A stretch of DNA of 64,000 nt from contig NW_027096049.1 in assembly GCF_040115645.1 (NCBI RefSeq), positions 62,001 through 126,000 on the forward strand. The letters run 5' to 3'. Positions 1-15,000 of this stretch are shown in pieces; the first letter of the stretch is position 1, and each line of letters begins with the position of its first letter. Made by a program: the position numbers and the translations under genes. Under the pieces are notes generated by a model, which did not search any database, was not told where the DNA came from, and worked only from the letters and a program-made list of their open reading frames with translations. This stretch comes from Euwallacea fornicatus. Lineage: Eukaryota; Arthropoda; Insecta; Coleoptera; Curculionidae.

Positions 1-3000
1 AAACAAAGTGTCAAATTAATCAGCTCTACGAGGCCTTTAAGATGTCACAACACATCATCACTGCATCTAGTTGAATTTCCTAAAAAAATAGTACTTTGTG
101 TACTCGAACACACAACTTTTGTGACTTTTCAAAATCTGAAACTCGATAACTACGGAAAATGAGGACCAAATTCCTTAAACAAAGTGTCAAATTAATCAGC
201 CCTACGAGGCCTTTAAGATGTCACAACACATCATCTCTGCATCTTGTTGAATTTCCTAGAAAAATAGTACTTTGTGTATTCGAACACACAACTTTTGTGA
301 CTTTTCAAACTCTGAATCTCGATAACTACGGAAAATGGGGACCAATTTCCTTAAACAAAGTGTCAAATTAATCAGCCCTACGAGGCCTTTAAGATGTAAC
401 AACACATCAACTTTGCATCTTGTTAAATTTCCTAGAAAAATAGTACTTTGTGTACTCGAACATACAACTTTCGTGACTTTTCAAATTCTGAAACTCGATA
501 ACTACGGAAAATGAGGACCAAATTCCTTAAACGATGTGTCAAATTAATCAGCTCTACGAGGCCTTTAAGATGTCCCAACAGATCATAACTGCATCTTGTT
601 GAATTTACTAGAAAAATAGTACTTTGTGTACTCGAACACCCAACTTTTGTGACTTTTCAAACTCTGAGACTCGATAACTACGGAAAATGAGGACCAAGTT
701 CCTTAAACAAAGTGTCAAATTAATCAGCCCTACGAGGCCTTTAAGATGTCACAACACATCAACTTTGCATCTTGTTAAATTTCCTAGAAAAATAGTACTT
801 TGTGTACTCGAACACACAAATTTTGTTACTTTTCAAATTCTGAAACTTGATAACTACGGAAAATGAGGACCAAATTCCTTAAACAAAGTGTCAAATTAAT
901 CAGCTCTACGAGGCCTTTAAGATTCACAATACATCATCACTGCATCTAGTTGAATTTCCTAGAAAAATAGTACTTTGTGTACTCGAACACCCAACTTTTG
1001 TGACTTTTCAAATTCTGAAACTCGATAACTACGGAAAATGAGGACCAAATTCCTTAAACGATGTGTCAAATTAATCAGCTCTACGAGGCCTTTAAGATGT
1101 CACAACACATCATTACTGCATCTAGTTGAATTTCCTAAAAAAATAGTACTTTGTGTACTCGAACACACAACTTTTGTGACTTTTCAAAATCTGAAACTCG
1201 ATAACTACGGAAAATGAGGACCAAATTCCTTAAACAAAGTGTCAAATTAATCAGCTCTACGAGGCCTTTAAGATGTCACAACACATCATCACTGCATCTA
1301 GTTGAATTTCCTAAAAAAATAGTACTTTGTGTACTCGAACACACAACTTTTGTGACTTTTCAAAATCTGAAACTCGATAACTACGGAAAATGAGGACCAA
1401 ATTCCTTAAACAAAGTGTCAAATTAATCAGCCCTACGAGGCCTTTAAGATGTCACAACACATCATCTCTGCATCTTGTTGAATTTCCTAGAAAAATCGTA
1501 CTTTGTGTACTCGAACACACAACTTTTGTGACTTTTCAAATTCTGAAACTCGATAACTACGGAAAATGAGGACCAAACTCCTTAAACAAAGTGTCAAATT
1601 AATCAGCCCTACGAGGCCTTTAAGATGTCACAACACATCATCTCTGCATCTTGTTGAATTTCCTAGAAAAATAGTACTTTGTGTATTCGAACACACAACT
1701 TTTGTGACTTTTCAAACTCTGAATCTCGATAACTACGGAAAATGAGGACCAAACTCCTTAAACAAAGTTTCAAATTAATCAGCCCTACGAGGCCCTTAAG
1801 ATGTCACAACACATCATCTTTGCATCTTGTTAAATTTCCTAGAAAAATAGTACTTTGTGTACTCGAACACATAACTTTTGTGACTTTTCAAACTCTGAAA
1901 CTCGATAACTACGGAAAATGAGGACCAAACTCCTTAAACAAAGTGTCAAATTAATCAGCCCTACGAGGCCTTTAAGATGTCACAACACATCATCACTGCA
2001 TCTAGTTGAATTTACTAGAAAAATGGTACTTTGTGTACTCGAACACAGAACTTTTGTGACTTTTCGAAATCTGAAACTCGATAACTTCGGAAAATGAGGA
2101 CCAAATTCCTTAAACAAAGTGTCAAATTAATCAGCCCTACGAGGCCTTTAAGATGTCACAACACATCATCATTGCATCTTGTTGAATTTCCTAGAAATAT
2201 AGTACTTTGTGTATTCGAACACACAACTTTTGTTACTTTTCAAACTCTGAAACTCGATAACTACGGAAAATGTGGACCAAATTCCGTAAACAAAGTGTCA
2301 AATTAATCAGCCCTACGAGGCCTTTAAGATCTCACAACACATCATCTTTGCATCTTGTCAAATTTCCTAGAAAAATAGTACTTTGTGTACTCGAACACCC
2401 AACTTTTGTGACTTTTCAAAATCTGAGACTCGATAACTACGGAAAATGAGGACCAAATTCCTTAAACGATGTGTCAAATTAATCAGCTCTACGAGGCCTT
2501 TAAGATGTCACAACACATCATCACTGCATCTAGTTGAATTTCCTAAAAAAATAGTACTTTGTGTACTCGAACACACAACTTTTGTGACTTTTCAAAATCT
2601 GAAACTCGATAATTACGGAAAATGAGGACCAAATTCCTTAAACGATGTGTCAAATTAATCAGCTCTACGAGGCCTTTAAGATGTCACAACACATCATCAC
2701 TGCATCTAGTTGAATTTCCTAAAAAAATAGTACTTTGTGTACTCGAACACACAACTTTTGTGACTTTTCAAAATCTGAAACTCGATAATTACGGAAAATG
2801 AGGACCAAATTCCTTAAACGATGTGTCAAATTAATCAGCTCTACGAGGCCTTTAAGATTCACAACACATCATCTTTGCATCTTGTTGAATTTCCTAGAAA
2901 AATAGTACTTTGTGTACTCGAACTCACAACTTTTGTGACTTTTCAAACTCTGAAACTCGATAACTACGGAAAATGAGGACCAAACTCCTTAAACAAAGTG

Positions 3001-6000
3001 TCAAATTAATCAGCCCTACGAGGCCTTTAAGATGTCACAACACATCATCTCTGCATCTTGTTGAATTTCCTAGAAAAATAGTACTTTGTGTACTCGAACT
3101 CACAACTTTTGTGACTTTTCAAACTCTGAAACTCGATAACTACGGAAAATGAGGACCAAACTCCTTAAACAAAGTGTCAAATTAATCAGCTCTACGAGGC
3201 CTTTAAGATGTCACAACACATCATTACTGCATCTAGTTGAATTTCCTAAAAAAATAGTACTTTGTGTACTCGAACACACAACTTTTGTGACTTTTCAAAT
3301 TCTGAAACTCGATAACTACGGAAAATGAGGACCAAACTCCTTAAACAAAGTGTCAAATTAATCAGCTCTACGAGGCCTTTAAGATGTCACAACACATCAT
3401 TACTGCATCTAATTGAATTTCCTAGAAAAATTGTACTTTGTGTACTCGAACACACAACTTTTGTCACTTTTCAAACTCTGAAACTCGATAACTACGGAAA
3501 ATGAGGACCAAACTCCTTAAACAAAGTGTCAAATTAATCAGCCCTACGAGGCCTTTAAGATGTCACAACACATCATCTTTGCATCTTGTTAAATTTCCTA
3601 GAAAAATAGTACTTTGTGTACTCGAACACCCAACTTTTGTGACTTTTCAAACTCTGAGACTCGATAACTACGGAAAATGAGGACCAAATTCCTTAAACAA
3701 AGTGTCAAATTAATCAGCTCTACGAGGCCTTTAAGATGTCACAACACATCATCACTGCATCTAGTTGAATTTCCTAAAAAAATAGTACTTTGTGTACTCG
3801 AACACACAACTTTTGTGACTTTTCAAATTCTGAAACTCGATAACTACGGAAAATGAGGACCAAACTCCTTAAACAAAGTGTCAAATTAATCAGCTCTACG
3901 AGGCCTTTAAGATGTCACAACACATCATTACTGCATCTAGTTGAATTTCCTAAAAAAATAGTACTTTGTGTACTCGAACACACAACTTTTGTGACTTTTC
4001 AAATTCTGAAACTCGATAACTACGGAAAATGAGGACCAAATTCCTTAAACGATGTGTCAAATTAATCAGCTCTACGAGGCCTTTAAGATGTCACAACACA
4101 TCATCACTGCATCTAGTTGAATTTCCTAAAAAAATAGTACTTTGTGTACTCGAACACACAACTTTTGTGACTTTTCAAATTCTGAAACTCGATAACTACG
4201 GAAAATGAGGACCAAATTCCTTAAACGATGTGTCAAATTAATCAGCTCTACGAGGCCTTTAAGATGTCACAACACATCATTACTGCATCTAGTTGAATTT
4301 CCTAAAAAAATAGTACTTTGTGTACTCGAACACACAACTTTTGTGACTTTTCAAAATCTGAAACTCGATAACTACGGAAAATGAGGACCAAATTCCTTAA
4401 ACAAAGTGTCAAATTAATCAGCTCTACGAGGCCTTTAAGATTCACAACACATCATCTTTGCATCTTGTTGAATTTCCTAGAAAAATAGTACTTTGTGTAC
4501 TCGAACTCACAACTTTTGTGACTTTTCAAACTCTGAAACTCGATAACTACGGAAAATGAGGACCAAACTCCTTAAACAAAGTGTCAAATTAATCAGCCCT
4601 ACGAGGCCTTTAAGATGTCACAACACATCATCACTGCATCTAGTTGAATTTACTAGAAAAATGGTACTTTGTGTACTCGAACACAGAACTTTTGTGACTT
4701 TTTGAAATCTGAAACTCGATAACTTCGGAAAATGAGGACCAAATTCCTTAAACAAAGTGTCAAATTAATCAGCCCTACGAGGCCCTTAAGATGTCACAAC
4801 ACATCATCACTGCATCTAATTGAATTTCCTAGAAAAATTGTACTTTGTGTACTCGAACACACAACTTTTGTCACTTTTCAAACTCTGAAACTCGATAACT
4901 ACGGAAAATGAGGACCAAACTCCTTAAACAAAGTGTCAAATTAATCAGCCCTACGAGGCCTTTAAGATGTCACAACACATCATCACTGCATCTAGTTGAA
5001 TTTACTAGAAAAATGGTACTTTGTGTACTCGAACACAGAACTTTTGTGACTTTTCGAAATCTGAAACTCGATAACTTCGGAAAATGAGGACCAAATTCCT
5101 TAAACAAAGTGTCAAATTAATCAGCCCTACGAGGCCTTTAAGATTCACAACACATCATAACTGCATCTTGTTGAATTTCCTAGAAAAATAGTACTTTGTG
5201 TACTCGAACTCACAACTTTTGTGACTTTTCAAACTCTGAATCTCGATAACTACGGAAAATGAGGACCAAATTCCTTAAACAAAGTGTCAAATTAATCAGC
5301 CCTACGAGGCCCTTAAGATGTAACAACACATCAACTTTGCATCTTGTTAAATTTCCTAGAAAAATAGTACTTTGTGTACTCGAACATACAACTTTCGTGA
5401 CTTTTCAAATTCTGAAACTCGATAACTACGGAAAATGAGGACCAAATTCCTTAAACGATGTGTCAAATTAATCAGCTCTACGAGGCCTTTAAGATGTCAC
5501 AACACATCATCACTGCATCTAGTTGAATTTCCTAAAAAAATAGTACTTTGTGTACTCGAACACACAACTTTTGTGACTTTTCAAAATCTGAAACTCGATA
5601 ACTACGGAAAATGAGGACCAAATTCCTTAAACAAAGTGTCAAATTAATCAGCCCTACGAGGCCTTTAAGATGTCACAACACATCATCTCTGCATCTTGTT
5701 GAATTTCCTAGAAAAATAGTACTTTGTGTATTCGAACACACAACTTTTGTGACTTTTCAAACTCTGAATCTCGATAACTACGGAAAATGGGGACCAATTT
5801 CCTTAAACAAAGTGTCAAATTAATCAGCCCTACGAGGCCTTTAAGATGTAACAACACATCAACTTTGCATCTTGTTAAATTTCCTAGAAAAATAGTACTT
5901 TGTGTACTCGAACATACAACTTTCGTGACTTTTCAAATTCTGAAACTCGATAACTACGGAAAATGAGGACCAAATTCCTTAAACGATGTGTCAAATTAAT

Positions 6001-9000
6001 CAGCTCTACGAGGCCTTTAAGATGTCCCAACAGATCATAACTGCATCTTGTTGAATTTACTAGAAAAATAGTACTTTGTGTACTCGAACACCCAACTTTT
6101 GTGACTTTTCAAACTCTGAGACTCGATAACTACGGAAAATGAGGACCAAGTTCCTTAAACAAAGTGTCAAATTAATCAGCCCTACGAGGCCTTTAAGATG
6201 TCACAACACATCAACTTTGCATCTTGTTAAATTTCCTAGAAAAATAGTACTTTGTGTACTCGAACACACAAATTTTGTTACTTTTCAAATTCTGAAACTT
6301 GATAACTACGGAAAATGAGGACCAAATTCCTTAAACAAAGTGTCAAATTAATCAGCTCTACGAGGCCTTTAAGATTCACAATACATCATCACTGCATCTA
6401 GTTGAATTTCCTAGAAAAATAGTACTTTGTGTACTCGAACACCCAACTTTTGTGACTTTTCAAATTCTGAAACTCGATAACTACGGAAAATGAGGACCAA
6501 ATTCCTTAAACGATGTGTCAAATTAATCAGCTCTACGAGGCCTTTAAGATGTCACAACACATCATTACTGCATCTAGTTGAATTTCCTAAAAAAATAGTA
6601 CTTTGTGTACTCGAACACACAACTTTTGTGACTTTTCAAAATCTGAAACTCGATAACTACGGAAAATGAGGACCAAATTCCTTAAACAAAGTGTCAAATT
6701 AATCAGCCCTACGAGGCCTTTAAGATGTCACAACACATCAACTTTGCATCTTGTTAAATTTCCTAGAAAAATAGTACTTTGTGTACTCGAACACACAAAT
6801 TTTGTTACTTTTCAAATTCTGAAACTTGATAACTACGGAAAATGAGGACCAAATTCCTTAAACAAAGTGTCAAATTAATCAGCTCTACGAGGCCTTTAAG
6901 ATTCACAATACATCATCACTGCATCTAGTTGAATTTCCTAGAAAAATAGTACTTTGTGTACTCGAACACCCAACTTTTGTGACTTTTCAAATTCTGAAAC
7001 TCGATAACTACGGAAAATGAGGACCAAATTCCTTAAACGATGTGTCAAATTAATCAGCTCTACGAGGCCTTTAAGATGTCACAACACATCATCACTGCAT
7101 CTAGTTGAATTTCCTAAAAAAATAGTACTTTGTGTACTCGAACACACAACTTTTGTGACTTTTCAAAATCTGAAACTCGATAACTACGGAAAATGAGGAC
7201 CAAATTCCTTAAACAAAGTGTCAAATTAATCAGCCCTACGAGGCCTTTAAGATGTCACAACACATCATCTCTGCATCTTGTTGAATTTCCTAGAAAAATA
7301 GTACTTTGTGTATTCGAACACACAACTTTTGTGACTTTTCAAACTCTGAATCTCGATAACTACGGAAAATGGGGACCAATTTCCTTAAACAAAGTGTCAA
7401 ATTAATCAGCCCTACGAGGCCTTTAAGATGTAACAACACATCAACTTTGCATCTTGTTAAATTTCCTAGAAAAATAGTACTTTGTGTACTCGAACATACA
7501 ACTTTCGTGACTTTTCAAATTCTGAAACTCGATAACTACGGAAAATGAGGACCAAATTCCTTAAACGATGTGTCAAATTAATCAGCTCTACGAGGCCTTT
7601 AAGATGTCCCAACAGATCATAACTGCATCTTGTTGAATTTACTAGAAAAATAGTACTTTGTGTACTCGAACACCCAACTTTTGTGACTTTTCAAACTCTG
7701 AGACTCGATAACTACGGAAAATGAGGACCAAGTTCCTTAAACAAAGTGTCAAATTAATCAGCCCTACGAGGCCTTTAAGATGTCACAACACATCAACTTT
7801 GCATCTTGTTAAATTTCCTAGAAAAATAGTACTTTGTGTACTCGAACACACAAATTTTGTTACTTTTCAAATTCTGAAACTTGATAACTACGGAAAATGA
7901 GGACCAAATTCCTTAAACAAAGTGTCAAATTAATCAGCTCTACGAGGCCTTTAAGATTCACAATACATCATCACTGCATCTAGTTGAATTTCCTAGAAAA
8001 ATAGTACTTTGTGTACTCGAACACCCAACTTTTGTGACTTTTCAAATTCTGAAACTCGATAACTACGGAAAATGAGGACCAAATTCCTTAAACGATGTGT
8101 CAAATTAATCAGCTCTACGAGGCCTTTAAGATGTCACAACACATCATTACTGCATCTAGTTGAATTTCCTAAAAAAATAGTACTTTGTGTACTCGAACAC
8201 ACAACTTTTGTGACTTTTCAAAATCTGAAACTCGATAACTACGGAAAATGAGGACCAAATTCCTTAAACAAAGTGTCAAATTAATCAGCTCTACGAGGCC
8301 TTTAAGATGTCACAACACATCATCACTGCATCTAGTTGAATTTCCTAAAAAAATAGTACTTTGTGTACTCGAACACACAACTTTTGTGACTTTTCAAAAT
8401 CTGAAACTCGATAACTACGGAAAATGAGGACCAAATTCCTTAAACAAAGTGTCAAATTAATCAGCCCTACGAGGCCTTTAAGATGTCACAACACATCATC
8501 TCTGCATCTTGTTGAATTTCCTAGAAAAATGGTACTTTGTGTACTCGAACACACAACTTTTGTGACTTTTCAAATTCTGAAACTCGATAACTACGGAAAA
8601 TGAGGACCAAACTCCTTAAACAAAGTGTCAAATTAATCAGCCCTACGAGGCCTTTAAGATGTCACAACACATCATCTCTGCATCTTGTTGAATTTCCTAG
8701 AAAAATAGTACTTTGTGTATTCGAACACACAACTTTTGTGACTTTTCAAACTCTGAATCTCGATAACTACGGAAAATGAGGACCAAACTCCTTAAACAAA
8801 GTTTCAAATTAATCAGCCCTACGAGGCCCTTAAGATGTCACAACACATCATCTTTGCATCTTGTTAAATTTCCTAGAAAAATAGTACTTTGTGTACTCGA
8901 ACACATAACTTTTGTGACTTTTCAAACTCTGAAACTCGATAACTACGGAAAATGAGGACCAAACTCCTTAAACAAAGTGTCAAATTAATCAGCCCTACGA

Positions 9001-12000
9001 GGCCTTTAAGATGTCACAACACATCATCACTGCATCTAGTTGAATTTACTAGAAAAATGGTACTTTGTGTACTCGAACACAGAACTTTTGTGACTTTTCG
9101 AAATCTGAAACTCGATAACTTCGGAAAATGAGGACCAAATTCCTTAAACAAAGTGTCAAATTAATCAGCCCTACGAGGCCTTTAAGATGTCACAACACAT
9201 CATCATTGCATCTTGTTGAATTTCCTAGAAATATAGTACTTTGTGTATTCGAACACACAACTTTTGTTACTTTTCAAACTCTGAAACTCGATAACTACGG
9301 AAAATGTGGACCAAATTCCGTAAACAAAGTGTCAAATTAATCAGCCCTACGAGGCCTTTAAGATCTCACAACACATCATCTTTGCATCTTGTCAAATTTC
9401 CTAGAAAAATAGTACTTTGTGTACTCGAACACCCAACTTTTGTGACTTTTCAAAATCTGAGACTCGATAACTACGGAAAATGAGGACCAAATTCCTTAAA
9501 CGATGTGTCAAATTAATCAGCTCTACGAGGCCTTTAAGATGTCACAACACATCATCACTGCATCTAGTTGAATTTCCTAAAAAAATAGTACTTTGTGTAC
9601 TCGAACACACAACTTTTGTGACTTTTCAAAATCTGAAACTCGATAATTACGGAAAATGAGGACCAAATTCCTTAAACGATGTGTCAAATTAATCAGCTCT
9701 ACGAGGCCTTTAAGATGTCACAACACATCATCACTGCATCTAGTTGAATTTCCTAAAAAAATAGTACTTTGTGTACTCGAACACACAACTTTTGTGACTT
9801 TTCAAAATCTGAAACTCGATAATTACGGAAAATGAGGACCAAATTCCTTAAACGATGTGTCAAATTAATCAGCTCTACGAGGCCTTTAAGATTCACAACA
9901 CATCATCTTTGCATCTTGTTGAATTTCCTAGAAAAATAGTACTTTGTGTACTCGAACTCACAACTTTTGTGACTTTTCAAACTCTGAAACTCGATAACTA
10001 CGGAAAATGAGGACCAAACTCCTTAAACAAAGTGTCAAATTAATCAGCCCTACGAGGCCTTTAAGATGTCACAACACATCATCTCTGCATCTTGTTGAAT
10101 TTCCTAGAAAAATAGTACTTTGTGTACTCGAACTCACAACTTTTGTGACTTTTCAAACTCTGAAACTCGATAACTACGGAAAATGAGGACCAAACTCCTT
10201 AAACAAAGTGTCAAATTAATCAGCTCTACGAGGCCTTTAAGATGTCACAACACATCATTACTGCATCTAGTTGAATTTCCTAAAAAAATAGTACTTTGTG
10301 TACTCGAACACACAACTTTTGTGACTTTTCAAATTCTGAAACTCGATAACTACGGAAAATGAGGACCAAACTCCTTAAACAAAGTGTCAAATTAATCAGC
10401 TCTACGAGGCCTTTAAGATGTCACAACACATCATTACTGCATCTAGTTGAATTTCCTAAAAAAATAGTACTTTGTGTACTCGAACACACAACTTTTGTGA
10501 CTTTTCAAATTCTGAAACTCGATAACTACGGAAAATGAGGACCAAACTCCTTAAACAAAGTGTCAAATTAATCAGCTCTACGAGGCCTTTAAGATGTCAC
10601 AACACATCATTACTGCATCTAGTTGAATTTCCTAAAAAAATAGTACTTTGTGTACTCGAACACACAACTTTTGTGACTTTTCAAATTCTGAAACTCGATA
10701 ACTACGGAAAATGAGGACCAAATTCCTTAAACGATGTGTCAAATTAATCAGCTCTACGAGGCCTTTAAGATGTCACAACACATCATCACTGCATCTAGTT
10801 GAATTTCCTAAAAAAATAGTACTTTGTGTACTCGAACACACAACTTTTGTGACTTTTCAAATTCTGAAACTCGATAACTACGGAAAATGAGGACCAAATT
10901 CCTTAAACGATGTGTCAAATTAATCAGCTCTACGAGGCCTTTAAGATGTCACAACACATCATTACTGCATCTAGTTGAATTTCCTAAAAAAATAGTACTT
11001 TGTGTACTCGAACACACAACTTTTGTGACTTTTCAAAATCTGAAACTCGATAACTACGGAAAATGAGGACCAAATTCCTTAAACAAAGTGTCAAATTAAT
11101 CAGCTCTACGAGGCCTTTAAGATTCACAACACATCATCTTTGCATCTTGTTGAATTTCCTAGAAAAATAGTACTTTGTGTACTCGAACTCACAACTTTTG
11201 TGACTTTTCAAACTCTGAAACTCGATAACTACGGAAAATGAGGACCAAACTCCTTAAACAAAGTGTCAAATTAATCAGCCCTACGAGGCCTTTAAGATGT
11301 CACAACACATCATCACTGCATCTAGTTGAATTTACTAGAAAAATGGTACTTTGTGTACTCGAACACAGAACTTTTGTGACTTTTCGAAATCTGAAACTCG
11401 ATAACTTCGGAAAATGAGGACCAAATTCCTTAAACAAAGTGTCAAATTAATCAGCCCTACGAGGCCCTTAAGATGTCACAACACATCATCACTGCATCTA
11501 ATTGAATTTCCTAGAAAAATTGTACTTTGTGTACTCGAACACACAACTTTTGTCACTTTTCAAACTCTGAAACTCGATAACTACGGAAAATGAGGACCAA
11601 ACTCCTTAAACAAAGTGTCAAATTAATCAGCCCTACGAGGCCTTTAAGATGTCACAACACATCATCACTGCATCTAGTTGAATTTACTAGAAAAATGGTA
11701 CTTTGTGTACTCGAACACAGAACTTTTGTGACTTTTCGAAATCTGAAACTCGATAACTTCGGAAAATGAGGACCAAATTCCTTAAACAAAGTGTCAAATT
11801 AATCAGCCCTACGAGGCCTTTAAGATTCACAACACATCATAACTGCATCTTGTTGAATTTCCTAGAAAAATAGTACTTTGTGTACTCGAACTCACAACTT
11901 TTGTGACTTTTCAAACTCTGAATCTCGATAACTACGGAAAATGAGGACCAAATTCCTTAAACAAAGTGTCAAATTAATCAGCCCTACGAGGCCCTTAAGA

Positions 12001-15000
12001 TGTCACAACACATCATCACTGCATCTAATTGAATTTCCTAGAAAAATTGTACTTTGTGTACTCGAACACACAACTTTTGTCACTTTTCAAACTCTGAAAC
12101 TCGATAACTACGGAAAATGAGGACCAAACTCCTTAAACAAAGTGTCAAATTAATCAGCCCTACGAGGCCTTTAAGATGTCACAACACATCATCACTGCAT
12201 CTAGTTGAATTTACTAGAAAAATGGTACTTTGTGTACTCGAACACAGAACTTTTGTGACTTTTCGAAATCTGAAACTCGATAACTTCGGAAAATGAGGAC
12301 CAAATTCCTTAAACAAAGTGTCAAATTAATCAGCTCTACGAGGCCTTTAAGATGTCACAACACATCATTACTGCATCTAGTTGAATTTCCTAAAAAAATA
12401 GTACTTTGTGTACTCGAACACACAACTTTTGTGACTTTTCAAAATCTGAAACTCGATAACTACGGAAAATGAGGACCAAATTCCTTAAACAAAGTGTCAA
12501 ATTAATCAGCTCTACGAGGCCTTTAAGATGTCACAACACATCATCACTGCATCTAGTTGAATTTCCTAAAAAAATAGTACTTTGTGTACTCGAACACACA
12601 ACTTTTGTGACTTTTCAAAATCTGAAACTCGATAACTACGGAAAATGAGGACCAAATTCCTTAAACAAAGTGTCAAATTAATCAGCCCTACGAGGCCTTT
12701 AAGATGTCACAACACATCATCTCTGCATCTTGTTGAATTTCCTAGAAAAATCGTACTTTGTGTACTCGAACACACAACTTTTGTGACTTTTCAAATTCTG
12801 AAACTCGATAACTACGGAAAATGAGGACCAAACTCCTTAAACAAAGTGTCAAATTAATCAGCCCTACGAGGCCTTTAAGATGTCACAACACATCATCTCT
12901 GCATCTTGTTGAATTTCCTAGAAAAATAGTACTTTGTGTATTCGAACACACAACTTTTGTGACTTTTCAAACTCTGAATCTCGATAACTACGGAAAATGA
13001 GGACCAAACTCCTTAAACAAAGTTTCAAATTAATCAGCCCTACGAGGCCCTTAAGATGTCACAACACATCATCTTTTCATCTTGTTAAATTTCCTAGAAA
13101 AATAGTACTTTGTGTACTCGAACACATAACTTTTGTGACTTTTCAAACTCTGAAACTCGATAACTACGGAAAATGAGGACCAAACTCCTTAAACAAAGTG
13201 TCAAATTAATCAGCCCTACGAGGCCTTTAAGATGTCACAACACATCATCACTGCATCTAGTTGAATTTACTAGAAAAATGGTACTTTGTGTACTCGAACA
13301 CAGAACTTTTGTGACTTTTCGAAATCTGAAACTCGATAACTTCGGAAAATGAGGACCAAATTCCTTAAACAAAGTGTCAAATTAATCAGCCCTACGAGGC
13401 CTTTAAGATGTCACAACACATCATCATTGCATCTAGTTGAATTTCCTAGAAAAATCGTACTTTGTGTACTCGAACACACAACTTTTGTGACTTTTCAAAT
13501 TCTGAAACTCGATAACTACGGAAAATGAGGACCAAATTCCTTAAACAAAGTGTCAAATTAATCAGCTCTACGAGGCCTTTAAGATTCACAACACATCATC
13601 TTTGCATCTTGTCAAATTTCCTAGAAAAATAGTACTTTGTGTACTCGAACACCCAACTTTTGTGACTTTTCAAAATCTGAGACTCGATAACTACGGAAAA
13701 TGAGGACCAAATTCCTTAAACGATGTGTCAAATTAATCAGCTCTACGAGGCCTTTAAGATTCACAACACATCATTACTGCATCTAGTTGAATTTCCTAAA
13801 AAAATAGTACTTTGTGTACTCGAACACACAACTTTTGTGACTTTTCAAATTCTGAAACTCGATAACTACGGAAAATGAGGACCAAACTCCTTAAACAAAG
13901 TGTCAAATTAATCAGCTCTACGAGGCCTTTAAGATGTCACAACACATCATTACTGCATCTAGTTGAATTTCCTAAAAAAATAGTACTTTGTGTACTCGAA
14001 CACACAACTTTTGTGACTTTTCAAATTCTGAAACTCGATAACTACGGAAAATGAGGACCAAATTCCTTAAACGATGTGTCAAATTAATCAGCTCTACGAG
14101 GCCTTTAAGATGTCACAACACATCATCACTGCATCTAGTTGAATTTCCTAAAAAAATAGTACTTTGTGTACTCGAACACACAACTTTTGTGACTTTTCAA
14201 AATCTGAAACTCGATAACTACGGAAAATGAGGACCAAATTCCTTAAACGATGTGTCAAATTAATCAGCTCTACGAGGCCTTTAAGATGTCACAACACATC
14301 ATTACTGCATCTAGTTGAATTTCCTAAAAAAATAGTACTTTGTGTACTCGAACACACAACTTTTGTGACTTTTCAAAATCTGAAACTCGATAACTACGGA
14401 AAATGAGGACCAAATTCCTTAAACAAAGTGTCAAATTAATCAGCTCTACGAGGCCTTTAAGATTCACAACACATCATCTTTGCATCTTGTTGAATTTCCT
14501 AGAAAAATAGTACTTTGTGTACTCGAACTCACAACTTTTGTGACTTTTCAAACTCTGAAACTCGATAACTACGGAAAATGAGGACCAAACTCCTTAAACA
14601 AAGTGTCAAATTAATCAGCCCTACGAGGCCTTTAAGATGTCACAACACATCATCACTGCATCTAGTTGAATTTACTAGAAAAATGGTACTTTGTGTACTC
14701 GAACACAGAACTTTTGTGACTTTTCGAAGTCTGAAACTCGATAACTTCGGAAAATGAGGACCAAATTCCTTAAACAAAGTGTCAAATTAATCAGCCCTAC
14801 GAGGCCTTTAAGATTCACAACACATCATAACTGCATCTTGTTGAATTTCCTAGAAAAATAGTACTTTGTGTACTCGAACACACAACTTTTGTGACTTTTC
14901 AAAATCTGAAACTTGATAACTACGGAAAATGAGGACCAAATTCCTTAAACAAAGTGTCAAATTAATCAGCCCTACGAGGCCCTTAAGATGTCACAACACA

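Noticed and set aside
159..371. Recurring ~70-aa open frames in the satellite (also at 2094, 5611, 7193, 9128, and a reverse one at 15202)
   Set aside because: They arise only where a monomer variant removes a stop, repeat with the satellite and have no protein-like features.
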